DNA from: Galeopsis tetrahit
Lineage: Eukaryota; Streptophyta; Magnoliopsida; Lamiales; Lamiaceae
Direction of reading: 5' to 3'
Assembly: GCA_963675135.1 (NCBI GenBank)
Contig: OY776119.1
Coordinates: 67,677,727 to 67,741,726 of the forward strand
DNA length: 64,000 nt
Each line of letters begins with the position of its first letter. Position 1 is the stretch's first letter. This document shows, in pieces, positions 53,901 to 64,000 of the stretch. The translations under genes were made by a program, and so were the position numbers. The notes under the pieces are model-generated. The model did no database searches. It was not told the DNA's origin and worked only from the letters and a program-made list of their open reading frames with translations.

Positions 53901-55053
53901 AGAGGTTCTTAGTAATATGCGGTACCACCAAGACATCCAATAATTTAACAGTAGGGTTAATATGAGCAGAACCAATGTGGGAAATTGAAAGAGAATTTCC
54001 ATTACCAACTATGACAGAACCATTACCAGAGTATGGAGCATAGGAGTCGAGAGTAGACGACTGAGACGTCATGTGGGCAGATGCACCGGAATCGACATAC
54101 CAATAAGGGTTTTGATTCGAATCAGAGATGTTGCAAGTGGCACGGAAAGCTTGGGCTAGATTAGCCGAAGGATCCGATTGGGGAGGCTGGCTGGATGTGG
54201 CACGATTGTGCAGACTGATAAATTGAGGGCATTTATTTGCATAATGCTCCCCACGACACAATTGACAACGTGGAGGCCGGCGATTGCCACGACCGCCACC
54301 GTTCTGATTCGGACGATTACTGCCAGGATTTGAGCGAGGCTGAGGGTTGGTGTTCTGCTACCGAAACCCATTTCCGCTGGAATTTGAAGCAACAAAGGCC
54401 GCGGGAGAGGGTTGAGAACCCTCCATAGCCTTATTCATGAGATCAAACTGAATGGCCTGATGTAGGATGTCACGAAACGGAGGAACATGTGACATGGCCA
54501 TCCGAGTATCTGCAAAGTCAGCAAAGAGCGAGCCAAGGCCACGAAGAAACCAGTGACTCTTGTCGCCCTCGTCGACGGGTTTCCCAATTGCAGATAATTG
54601 ATCACACAATAATTTAAATTGTTTACCATAATCAGAGACGGAAAGAGACTCACGACGCAAGGAGAGCAGTTGCTCGCGAAGTTGGTTGGCACGGGCTGTG
54701 GAGACGTTGGCAAAGACGGGCTCCAGCGCAAGCCAGGCGGCACGAGAGGAGGTGCAATCGAGAACCTCAGCCATAGCCTCTGGTTCGAGTGTGGCGAAGA
54801 GAACCCCAAGGAGCTTCTGATCGCGAACGACCCACGCATCATATGCGGGATTGGGAGCATCAACGCCGGATTCATTGGCGATGGTCTTGGACGGCGCGGT
54901 GGATGTGCCGTTGATGATGGCAAGAAGATCGTGAGTGGCAGCCATGGAAAGAAACTGACACTTCCACATGAGATATGTGGTGGAGGAGAGTTTGATCGGT
55001 ACTAGGTGGATCATGGCCGTGGTGGATGCAACGGCTGGTGTGGTAGTAGACAT
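50891..55053 (-). pseudogene. Element G gag-pol with two stops and one frameshift
   Basis: The start MSTTTPAVASTTAMIHLVPI is at 55053. Gag UBN2-like domain to 54361; CCHC knuckle CQLCRGEHYANKCP near 54255; protease YVDSGASAHMT near 54090; GAG-pre-integrase with CSPCQLAKSKKLPF; integrase with HCDLWGP, SDGGTEF and TPQQNGRAERKHRH; RT with DVKNAFLNG and YVDDIVITGND; RNase H with SDADWARCVETRRSTYG and ending SLPRPSFEFLRSKL. Lesions: TAG at 54358-54360 in gag, TAG at 53428-53430 where W is expected in the integrase block FSRFSW, and a one-base shift near 51950 in RT. The open frame end at 50891 lies just inside the 3' LTR. All domains are otherwise present. Confidence 0.92.
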
Positions 55054-55146
55054 GGTGGGAATTGCGACGTGAAGCGCAAGAAAAGAATGGAGAGAGATTG
55101 AGGAAGAAGAGAGACGGCATAAGGATAATTACGGTTTAATTGGTGA

Positions 55147-55158
55147 GACTTGATACCA
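55147..55158 (-). other. Primer-binding site of element G
   Basis: The minus strand reads TGGTATCAAGTC directly after the LTR. The first eight bases match initiator tRNA-Met complementarity and the last four do not. Confidence 0.75.
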
Positions 55159-55370
55159 TGTGAGAATGATTATGAGATCACCCTTAATTGGTGATTAGAG
55201 AATTCCACTAATATATACTTGGAGATTACTTGGGGAACAAGATCTTGGGGATTACTTGGGGATTACACCAAGATTTCCACAATTATGGGAAATCAAATCA
55301 AAGAGAATAAATCAACGAGTCTAATCTAAAAATACAACAATATTGACTTTATACAATTTTTCCCTTAATA
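55159..55370 (-). mobile_element. 5' LTR of element G (212 bp)
   Basis: Same length and ends as the 3' copy, bounded by GTCAG at 55371-55375. Confidence 0.92.
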
Positions 55371-55375
55371 GTCAG

Positions 55376-55964
55376 ATCACACAGACTTTGACTATTAGGA
55401 TTCATGGACAATTAATGCTATAATATACTCCCTTCTATTTCAAATATATGTCATCTTCTAAGCTCAAGAACACATATTAAAAAAAAATTAATTCTCATTT
55501 TATTCGGCCTTAATTAATGATTGTACATCTCATAAAAAAACACATTTATGTAAATATTTAGTGATTTTCAGATTAATTTATATATAAAAGTGTAAAATGT
55601 CCTATGAATTGCAAAGAAAATGAAAAATCAAAACCGCTTATAATAAGAATAGAAGTGACTACTATACTTCAATAAATTCAAAGTTCATTTCAATCATTCA
55701 AAGTTCATTTCAATTATTCAAAGTTTTGACTATTAGGATTCACGGAAAATCAACGTTACAATATAATATTGTACAAGTATTGATGTAAGTTCACTACTTC
55801 AATAAATTCAAAGTTTAATGCATTTATTCAATTCAAAGTCCAATTCAATTATTCCAGGTTTAAATATTCATGTATATTTTAATATATTTATGTACTTTTT
55901 ATTTTTAATTCCTACATTTATATAAGTCCCTAAAGCCTAAACGAGTGAATGATGGGAAAAGTCA
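55376..55964. other. AT-rich flank with partial MITE-like and repeated motifs
   Basis: CTCCCTTCTATTTCAAATAT near 55429 resembles a Stowaway left end without a partner. TTGACTATTAGGATTCA occurs at about 55387 and 55725, and ATTCAAAGTTCATTTCAAT is repeated near 55677-55725. The last 40 bp (about 55935 on) may be gag of sirevirus E. Confidence 0.45.
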
Positions 55965-56585
55965 GTTTGCTATAGGGGTGAAAACGGATCGGATACGGAC
56001 GGATAGTGCTTATACCGTAGCCTAAACTATATTTTTTTCTCGAATTCAGAGTCGGATACGGAAAAGTCAGATTCGAATACGAATTCAGAATATTCGGTAT
56101 ACGGATACGAATAACTATAATCGGATAATATATTTCAAATGGAAATCATCAAAATGTGATTGAAACACATAAAAAATCAACAAACATGAAATCATCAAAA
56201 TATATCCTTCGTAAATTGGTTGAATGAAAACTTAAGAGGGACAGGGAAGAACATAGTTATTGAACAATGAACATCAAATGGAGGCCTCAACTCTCGGATC
56301 CTCATCAATCCTCATCACTGTCCATTTCTTCTTCAACCTATATTTTTTTTGTATAAGCAGTTAGTATTTCAAGTTTGCAACTAACATGAAAACCAATTAT
56401 AATTTAAGAAGTAATAATGATAAACCTCATCCCCCATATTTGCAACAAGTGTTTCCAAAACTTCAAGACCAGCAACAATGGATCCAATATTTTTTTGAGA
56501 ACCTGAAATTTTTATAAGAAAATGCATAAGAGGATTATAGATACATAATTATAATATAAAATGACAAGAAGTTAAAAAAATAACC

Positions 56586-58539
56586 TTATTTGGATGCAGC
56601 TATCCAATCCTTAGTACAAACTAGTGCTTCTACCATATCAGGATCCAAACGACTACGAAATGGATCTATAACACGACCACCGGCACTGAATGCAGATTCA
56701 GAAGCAACAATTGACACTTGTATGGCTAACACATCACGAGCAAGTCGTGAGAGAATAGGGTATTCCTGTTGATGACCATTCCACCAAGATAAAATATCAA
56801 AAAAATTCAGATTTAGGCACCTTTAACGGAGGTTCTGCCGTGTATTTCTCCAAGTCATTTGTTGTTGCACCAGCCCCCTCACTGTCGTAAAAGTAACTCT
56901 CAAATTCATCGTTGTCTTTTTCCATAAATATAGAACTTGCTTCACAAGTTTCACCATGACTAGCAACAATAACAAAGCTCTTTGGGACATTCGATGCATC
57001 ACAAGCATACTATTGATATAGTTGTCTCACAATCTTCATTATCTTATCCGTTTCAGCTTCATATGCGAGCTCACCATGAAACTTTTTCATGAAATATTCT
57101 ATGATCCTTTTCTTGAATCTTGGATCAAGAAAACTAGCCACAGCAAGAGCAACATTTGACTTCTTCCAATACTTATCAAACTTGACAGACATAGGCATTG
57201 CCATTGTCTTAATGGTGATATCATTTCTAACAAGCAACTCTCCTAGCAAAAGCTTAATCTCACAAAAGTTCTGATAAAACAGATTTGTAGTCGGATACAA
57301 CGTGCCAGACAAAAGCTCAGTAATATCATTGAATTTCTTCAAGCATTTGAAAAGAGATAATGCTTTATCCCATTCTTCATTTGATGGTGCAATCTTCTCA
57401 TACCTGTGGCGCTCCAAGACAAGAAGCCTATGAAAAGCATTCTTGTAATATAAAGCATCCATCAACATGTGATAGGTGGAGTTCCACCTTGTAGCTACAT
57501 CTAGTGCAACACCTTTCTTTATATCCAATTGACATTCGGTTGCACACTTCATAAACTCCTCCCACTGTGATGGAGAGCTCCTTATAGCTACAACAAAAGC
57601 ACGAATATTCTTGATTGCACTTGCAATTACAGCAAGACCATCTCTAGCAACAAGATTGAGTATGTGATTAGCACATCTCACGTGAAAGAAAATACCATCA
57701 CAAATGAGGGGGCATATTTTTCCAAGCCCAGAAATAACATCTTTAACACAAACGTCATTTGCAGATGCATTATCAAGAGTTAGAGAAAATAACTTCTTCT
57801 CAATAAACCATCTCACAACACTAGCAATGAATGCTTCCGACAACTTAGCACCTGTATGTCGTCCTCCTACATGCATGAATTTGATGATTCTCTTCTGAAT
57901 GTGCCAATCTTCATCAATCCAGTGTACAGTGACACACATATATCCTTTGTTTTGATTTGATGTCCACATGTCCATAGTTGTGCTAAAGCGACATTTCACG
58001 GTTTTGAAATATTCATAGAGTTTTTCCTTTTCTTGTGTAAAGATCTCCATTAGTTCTTTCCTAACGGTGATGCGGCTCTTCATTGGAAAACTTGGACGCA
58101 ATGACTTGATGAACTCAACAAAGTATTCATGCTCAACTATATTGAAAGGATACTCATGCATGATTATTGCTATATAAAATTTTCTCAAGCTAGCTTCTTG
58201 ATCGTACCTATAAGGTTCAACAGTTGTGACACTGTCTTTCTTTTCCACTTTCAGTAGTTGTTGACCCGGCAAAATATTGTGTTTGTTCTTCAAGTGGTTC
58301 CCTAATGCTTTTGTTCCATTTGTACTCTCACCTCTAGCTTTGTGTTTGCATTTACTGCAGTGTGCCCAAACTATCTCAGTATTCTTGCCATCCTCCTCAA
58401 TGGTTTCCTTGGCCCTAACAAAGTGCTTCCAAACCTCCGATGTAGTCTTCTTTTGTTTCTTTGCTTGAGGCTCGTCATGCACTTCTTTATCTATTGCATC
58501 AACATCAATAGGATTTTCTGTTGTAGATGATACAGCCAC
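56586..58539 (-). pseudogene. hAT transposase (BED finger, DDE core, hATC domain), near-intact
   Basis: The protein cuts and reinserts the element in the nucleus. From the minus strand: BED zinc finger (HCSKCKHKARGE...NHLKNKHN, about residues 60-90), then the DDE core with TTMDMWTSNQNKGYMCVTVHW and TLDNASAND, the hAT insertion domain region, RWNSTYHML, and the C-terminal dimerisation block EYPILSRLARDVLAI with SESAFSAGGRV and LVCTKDW. Frame 58539-57010 is open for 509 codons; its first codon is GTG, so the real start lies in an upstream exon. Two lesions follow: TAG at 57010-57012 and a T7 run near 56803 where T6 would keep frame. The stop TAA is at 56586-56588. Confidence 0.9.
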
Positions 58540-58644
58540 ACTTCCAAAAGAATATTCTTGAATTAATGAGAAATAATATGAAACAAAGCAGAAAAATTAA
58601 TGAGTTCTTGAATTAATTCAGATTAAATTAAAGTGGAGATCTAA

Positions 58645-58761
58645 CCTAATTTCTTGGATGGATGTGCTAGGTTTGGGAAGGACATTCAGAGGCTGTGAAT
58701 AGGCGGCGGCGGACATCTCACCGACGGCAAGGTTGATCGGCGACGGTGGATCTCCTTCCAT
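58645..58761 (-). other. Probable 5' coding exon of the hAT transposase
   Basis: The ATG at 58761 opens MEGDPPSPINLAVGEMSAAA and runs to IQEI before GTTAGATC, a possible splice donor. The acceptor before the main exon would lie near 58556 (TTCAAG). I could not make the phase fit exactly, so the splice sites are tentative. Confidence 0.45.
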
Positions 58762-59443
58762 TTGCCCAATCTGATTCACAGTTCGCCCAATTATAGCAAC
58801 ATAATAAATTATAATAAAGAGAGAGAGAGATCCAAGAATCCCTATGCTCAAAACTCATAAAAAGTAATCTTAATGCAGAATGCTTAAGTAGGTAACTTGC
58901 TCAAAATCTAAAGATATACATCTTCAGATAGAAAAACAGATTCTCTTATCATTAATTAAATAACCAAAAAAGCTCAAAAAACAACAAATATTTTATCTCC
59001 AATTTTAGCATTAACAAGCATCATTAAAGGATCTTGGATTGTACCAGAACGACGGGGGTCGGGGGCTGGGGATGCAGCCGTGCAGGGGCCAAAAAGGAAA
59101 GGGAAGGAGGAGTGGGCGGCGGACGCTGGGGGTGAGGGTTTAGGCTTTTTAGTTTTTAATAAGGCCCAATAATGTTATAAGTTATAATAGAACTTTAATA
59201 AAATTAATATAAAATATAAAATAAAATATATTAAAAAATCCGGGTATCCGGATTTATTATCCGGATAATATCCGATAAAATATGGGAAAACTCGAATACG
59301 GTCGGATATTATGCATTCCGAATCCGAAGTCAACTATCCGTATCTGCCCGGATACTAAATTTTTATACCGAATTCGTATCCGACCGGATACGGTTCCGGA
59401 TCGGTCGGGAAATATCCGATCCGTTTTCACCCCTAGTTTGCTA

Positions 59444-60150
59444 TTGCAGTTGAAGTATTGTCAAGTTATTATAGATCTCTGAAGGAAAGGATGGGAGTTG
59501 GCAAGGATGTTTGTTATTACTCTTCATCAAATTCTTCCTCGGATGAGAGTACAAGTTGTGTTAACACAAGTACTCTAGTAATTGAGAATGGTAAAGGCCT
59601 TCTAAAGCCTAAATCTATTGGAGGACCCAAAGACAACTGTTCAAGCAAATCCAATAAAGGTTAATTACTTTATCTCCAGAAAATGGAGGTTGGCCTAATA
59701 ACCCTAAACCCAAGCCAAGACAGAAAGGTTGTAATCAGCCAGGACCTTCTCATGTAAAACAGTCCAAACCGAATACAACCAAGCCTAAGCTGAAGTTACA
59801 TCCAACTCAACGTAGACCAGTCTAATTTGCCCTTCCAATGTCTTATGACATTTTGGATAAGGATCTACGTGGCTCTCAAGATCAACCATTATCAGTTGAT
59901 GCACCTAAGCTGAAGACCAATTAGAAGGCATTTCCTAATTTGTCACATGCACAAAAATCATATGTTGGTCGAACAACTGACACTACTACCACAACTTCTC
60001 ATGCCAAGGCAAAAGCTTGGAAAGTATGGTATTGTGATGCTCATGGGAAGAAGCTTAAATGCTTAAGATTTTTCAAAATAACAATGTTTATGTGGGTTTC
60101 CAAGGGTATCTCTAACACCCAAGGACCCAACACAAAATGGGTACCTAAGT
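59444..60150 (+). pseudogene. Sirevirus E gag, C-terminal part
   Basis: Just right of the hAT the plus strand reads EVLSSYYRSLKERMGVGKDV, then Ser-rich and Lys/Pro-rich stretches with stops. It ends KVWYCDAHGKKLKCLR and SNTQGPNTKWVPK, parallel to the end of element D gag (NKYGRKLRR, NSTNPQGP). The frame seems to continue leftwards across the hAT (GKSQFAIAVEV), so the hAT landed inside this gag. Confidence 0.65.
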
Positions 60151-60169
60151 AATGATTTTCTTGTAGGTC

Positions 60170-61870
60170 GCATGGATCTATATAAAAGAGGAGGATCAAG
60201 TTGAGGTACGGTACATCAATTAAGTATATTCCAGGCACATGACAAGATCCAAATCCCTTCTCTCGAACTTCATAAATAAAAAATGTCCATGAGTGATTTT
60301 TGGTGGCAATGCCTATGGTAAAACCAGAGGTGTTGGAACCATAATCAATGGCGATGTATCGATGTTTCTTTTGTTGAAGGTTTGAAACATAACCTCTTGT
60401 CTGTTTCTCAATTCTGTGATAGAGGATACAATGTTGAATTCTCGTCTGATAGTTACAAAATTATAGACAAAATAACTGAACGTGTATTACTCACTGGGTC
60501 TAGGAAAGGAACCATTTATCTTGCCAATTGGAAAAGCTGTCCTAATGATACTTTTTTGATTGCTAAGAGTTCTAAAGAAGTAAGTTGGTTATGGCACAAG
60601 ATCCTTAGTCATCTGAACTCTAAAACTCTCAACAAGATTGTAAGGTTATCCTTAGTTGATGGGCTTCTTAATGAAGTTTTTAGTAAGGAACAAGTATGTG
60701 ATGCATGTTAGAAGGGAAAGGAAACCAAAGCTTCATTCAAGAGCATCTCTAGTGCATCCACAGCCGAGTTCTCGAACTTCTTCATATGGATCTGTTTGGA
60801 CTAGTTTCTCCTCTGAGCTTTAGAGGAAGTACACCCTTGTTGTAGTATATGATTATTCTAAATACACATGGGTTGTCTTCTTATTCAAGAAGAGTGAGAC
60901 ACAGATGAGACTCCCTGAGCTAATGAAGAAAATCCAAAATGAAAATGGAGTTGTCATAGTAAAAATCAGAAGTAATAAAGGAATTGAATTTCTAAACTCT
61001 TCTATTATTGATTTTTTCACTAATAATGGCATACAACATGAAATAAGCTCGGAAAGGACATCTCAACAGAATGGAGTAACTGAAAGGAGGAATAGAACTC
61101 TCAGAGAAGTTGTTCGCACCATGATAGTTGAGTATGGTACATCAAAGAGATTTTGGGCTGAAGCAATCACCACAACTTGCTACACTCAAAAGAGAAGCAT
61201 TATGCACAAGAGACATGGTAAAACTCCTTATGAGTTGTGGAAAGGTAGAAAGCATCGTATTTCTTATTTCCATATCTTTGTATGTAAGTGTTTCATCCGT
61301 AACAATGGGAAGAGCCAGTTAAAGACTTTTTATGCCAAAGCTGATGAAGGAATTTTCATTGGATATTCTCAAATCAGTAAGGTTTTCAAAGTCTTCAACA
61401 GACGAACCCTTGTAGTGGAAGAAACACCACATGTTGTTTTTATGAGTCTTCTGTTGAGAAAGCAGCTGATACAGTAGATATCCTAACTGATAAGATTAAA
61501 GGTTTAGACATCAGTCAGAGGAAAGGATCAGATGACAAAGATTATGTCAAAGTCTGTGTTTCTAACCTTGATGATGATGAAGATGATCAGCCGAGGAAAC
61601 ATTCTACCAAAGCCCAGACGAACACTATAAATGACACTCCTCAAAGAGTAGATACAGAACATACTCAAGTAGGGTGAACATATCATGCTGGAAGCTTCCC
61701 AAGCTTAAGTCTGGAAGAGATAACAACAGAGAGATTGAACTGATGACCTAGAACGTTTCCTATCAAGAAGGTTTGAAGAATCTAGAAGATATCAGAGAGC
61801 TCAATATCAGAATCTATGCTGCCTACCAAGCACCCCTTGGAGCCTGAAAAAGACGTCTAAATTGTTAGGA
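60170..61870 (+). pseudogene. Sirevirus E pol remnant (protease trace to integrase; RT missing)
   Basis: GAG-pre-integrase from 60382 (KHNLLSVSQFCDRGYNVEF, LWHKILSHLN); an integrase start with stops near 60710-60900; IRSNKGIEF (second Asp changed to Asn in this reading); then TSQQNGVTERRNRTLREV and FIGYSQISKVFKVF to 61477. A degenerate acidic linker follows to about 61860. Reverse transcriptase and RNase H are absent before the polypurine tract at about 62071. Similar to element D pol. Confidence 0.8.
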
Positions 61871-62070
61871 ACCAAACTTGTAAGATGTAATATTTCCTAT
61901 CTTTATTAATATAAGTGGTTTCTTTTCAGCTTCTAGACAACATCTCAATATCTTCATTAGAAGCAATATTTACTTTATTGCTACTAACACTTTTTATGAT
62001 TAAAATTATCTTATTTGTTCTGATTTCTTATGCTTAGCCGAACTATTTTTAGATAGTTTTGACATCATAG

Positions 62071-62083
62071 AAAATGGGGAAAT
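62071..62083 (+). other. Polypurine tract of sirevirus E
   Basis: AAAATGGGGAAAT directly before TGTTGGGATAT. The unit of PPT end plus LTR start is repeated 35 bp further on (AAATTGTTGGGATAT at 62116). Confidence 0.7.
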
Positions 62084-62660
62084 TGTTGGGATATAACCAT
62101 GTAGGTCATAACTGAAATTGTTGGGATATCATCTATTAGGATACATACCCTCTTAGTATTGATAGTTTTTATGTCTTAGTTTTTATGGCAAAAAAAAGTA
62201 ATATAGTGTTAGAATAATTTGTATTTTGATAGGTTTATAAGCCGATTTGTATAAATAGTTTATTAGTCAAAGTCTTTGTCATGTGGAATCAGTTGTATGT
62301 ATATTAATTGATACCACATCCGGATTAACGCGCTTGCTCAAGATGAGAAGAGTGGAAGGAAAAAGCAACACTGAGACTAGATGAGGATTCACATGGATTG
62401 TAGCCTAATCTAGACTTTTGACCCATAGACCGTTGGATCCCTTGAATTTTTTCTATTGTATGATTACATTTATTCAGGGCAGTCATATTCCTTTTTAGGC
62501 CATCCTCACTTATTTTGAGAGAATATCACTCTCTTGGGAGAGATTGTCAAATTTTGCTTTTAAGGTTATGAATTCAAAATACTTTTTCTTCTAAATAAGT
62601 GTTTGCTTTTATTGGTGACCTACTCTGAGAGATAATTCATTTAATTCTCTCACAGTTTGC
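62084..62660 (+). mobile_element. 3' LTR (partial) of sirevirus E
   Basis: Starts TGTTGGGATATAACC, as in D and the 21-kb solo LTR, after a polypurine tract. The right boundary cannot be set: no ACCAACA end is seen before the inverted gag fragment at 62.7 kb. Confidence 0.6.
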
Positions 62661-62727
62661 TGAAACAACTAAGTAGACTTGATGTCAAACTCAAGTTCAG
62701 ATTGATTTGGATTTTTGATCTTAGAAT

Positions 62728-63335
62728 TTAAAGTTCTTGAAGTCTAGTGAAGCTATCCATCAACCTTCCAAAAGAAATTTGTAGGTTGCCTTCAGTTGAT
62801 TCATAAGTGTGATTAGAAGTTGAACTAGATTCAGAAGATACCTCGACTTTATTGCATATGTCATCTTCATCACAGTTTGAAAATAGTCCATCATTAGAGG
62901 AGTTGAGACTATCATCACTTTGAGATTCATGACCAACAATAATAGATTTCCTATTGCTGAGCATTTTGTCTCTTTTGACTTGTCTCTCTTTCCTCTCTTT
63001 AGATCTAAGTTCAGGACAAACATACTGAAAGTGTCCTTTCTTTTGGCAGTTTTAACACAAATCTTATCATCCTTCTTAGGTTCAGGGTCTCTTCTTCTGT
63101 TGGATGATGAAGGTCCAACTCTCTTGGACTCCTTCTGATATCTCCTTCTATTAGAGTATTTTTCCCCTGATCTTCTTTCCTCAAGTTTTTTATCCTCAGA
63201 CTTGTTTTTAGGAGAGTTGCACCTTCTCCTATTTCTATTATCTTGGTAGAACTTTTTATATCTACCAAACCTTGAATTTAATTTTTCAAATCTCCTTGCC
63301 ATGAGAGGCAGCTCTAATTCGGTTGGAATTTGCAT
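62728..63335 (-). pseudogene. Sirevirus gag fragment, inverted
   Basis: The minus strand reads MARRFEKLNSRFGRYKKFYQ, an Arg/Ser/Lys-rich region, a broken knuckle (KRKDTF in one frame, with the C residues in the neighbouring frame), then SQSDDSLNSSNDGLFSNCDED. It matches the middle of element D gag (MVRKFDRLNKRFGKYKKFYR). At least one frameshift, near 63030. The orientation is opposite to the neighbouring E remnant. Confidence 0.75.
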
Positions 63336-63820
63336 GTTTTTAATCCATATGTGAAGCTCATTTTTCTCGTGATTTCATTTCTTTATTGGTCAATTATGGA
63401 TGTTTTGGTCAAAATAAGAGAAAGGTAGTGTTTTATCGATTTTGTAAGAAAAATTAAGATTTTGGGAGAAAAACACATATCACATCTCACTGGACTGAAG
63501 AGAGGATTGTACCATTTGATTTGTCTCGAAAAACGGAGTGGAATGAAAAAAAGAATCGAGTGAATCTAAGGTCGGAAGCTCAAGATACGAAGGGACGAAG
63601 ATGGAAGGCGACTCGGCCCAGGTCAACCCACTCGGTCACAGCGCTGTGCACCCACCTTTTTTAGTTCTTCACCCCTTCACGTATTTCGGCAGAGCCCGAC
63701 CACAGCCTGCAACCATGGAATTCATGATCTGGCTCGGTCGAGTTGCCCCATTCTCGGCGGTTTTTGTGCATTTTTGCCTATTTTCGAGGACTTACTTGCA
63801 AACCTCATTTTTAAACCCTA
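63336..63820. other. Spacer; GC-richer U3-like sequence
   Basis: 63336-63590 is AT-rich with no gene. From about 63590 the base composition rises. A 77-codon frame (63601-63834) has no family features and runs into a TATA box, so I treat it as promoter sequence. Confidence 0.45.
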
Positions 63821-63829
63821 CCCCAACAC

Positions 63830-63837
63830 TATAAATA
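63830..63837 (+). promoter_or_regulatory. TATA box of an LTR or gene running off the right edge
   Basis: TATAAATA after an A/C-rich stretch, followed by a C- and A-rich leader (CACACATACTCACACACAC) and no ATG-initiated coding. This is typical of a gypsy-type LTR R-U5 or of a gene's 5' leader; the window ends before it can be decided. Confidence 0.5.
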
Positions 63838-64000
63838 CCCTCCTATCAGATGTTTCACAGAATCTACCCCCTTACACAAGAAATTCACACATACTCACAC
63901 ACACTTGGAGGTATCCACCACCATCTTCTTCAATTCTTCACCAATTGGAGCAAGGATTGGGTCATTTGCTTTGGAATTCTAGGCTCCATCATCCCATAGA

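Larger units (their letters stand above)
50701..55370 (-). mobile_element. Ty1/copia element G with TA...CA LTR ends
   Basis: Two 212-bp LTRs (50701-50912, 55159-55370) bracket gag-pol. A perfect duplication GTCAG (50696-50700, 55371-55375) fixes the ends. In element orientation the LTR starts TATTAAGGG and ends CATTCTCACA, i.e. TA...CA instead of TG...CA. Four LTR differences are visible (about 98% identity), all A/G on the plus strand. It belongs to the same family as copia A at 17.4-19.5 kb. Confidence 0.93.
55973..59435 (-). mobile_element. hAT transposon, 3463 bp, with transposase gene
   Basis: Ends TAGGGGTGAAAACGGATCGG (left) and TAGGGGTGAAAACGGATCGG (right, reverse complement) are perfect inverted repeats of about 20 bp. 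An 8-bp duplication GTTTGCTA flanks it (55965-55972, 59436-59443). Subterminal CGGATA/TATCCG motifs are dense on both sides. The transposase reads on the minus strand. Confidence 0.95.

Noticed and set aside
63601..63834. 77-codon gene on the plus strand
   Set aside because: It overlaps a TATA-box promoter region, has no domain and a composition like U3 sequence.

Overview
The window is AT-rich nuclear DNA from a flowering plant, probably a eudicot. Evidence is an intron-containing A-type cytochrome P450, Ty1/copia elements primed by initiator tRNA-Met, sirevirus-like elements, and hAT, CACTA, PIF/Harbinger and Stowaway DNA transposons. I cannot name the species. The only recognisable host gene is the P450 at the left edge (1-1580, minus strand, C-terminus outside the window). 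Almost everything else is transposable-element DNA. All boundaries and target-site duplications (TSDs) were read by eye.

Left part (1.6-9.2 kb): a degenerate Stowaway-like piece, a PIF/Harbinger element (2308-3463, TSD TAA), a non-autonomous hAT (3849-4643, 8-bp TSD), a solo LTR (4922-5831, TSD TAATG), a decayed hAT transposase (about 6127-7261), and a Stowaway MITE (8827-9097, TSD TA).

Middle part (9.2-47.3 kb): a deep nest. An old Ty1/copia element 'A' (plus strand) holds an LTR of family 'C'. A longer internally deleted C copy (9273 to about 17424) lies beside it. A is cut at 19493 by element 'B' (minus strand, same family as C, 19494 to about 47348). B was hit at least three times. An hAT element (20758-22981, TSD CCTGCAGT) carries a 1665-bp sirevirus solo LTR (21236-22900, TSD TAAAT). 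A CACTA element (26189-28595, TSD TGA) holds a 152-bp tandem array, a G-rich tract and a long hairpin. A very young sirevirus-like element 'D' (33795-46499, TSD ATGTG) sits in the sixth codon of B's gag. D has two 1278-bp LTRs that look about 99.9% identical.

Right part (47.3-64 kb): a CACTA-like fragment, a tRNA-derived SINE with a triplicated 73-bp module (49311-49720), copia element 'G' (50701-55370, TSD GTCAG, unusual TA...CA LTR ends), a large hAT with BED-finger transposase (55973-59435, TSD GTTTGCTA) inserted in a decayed sirevirus 'E', an inverted sirevirus gag fragment, and a promoter-like end piece.

Within each copia element gag packages RNA, while pol supplies protease, integrase, reverse transcriptase and RNase H. 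C/B and D also carry an extra ORF between pol and the 3' LTR. The two ORF3s share a similar globular segment in different architectures, and D's has two motifs of the dynein-light-chain (LC8) binding type. Each copia copy is broken in a different place. The most interesting points are D's recent insertion despite an in-frame loss of two of the three integrase catalytic residues, its ORF3, and the duplicated C/A junction.
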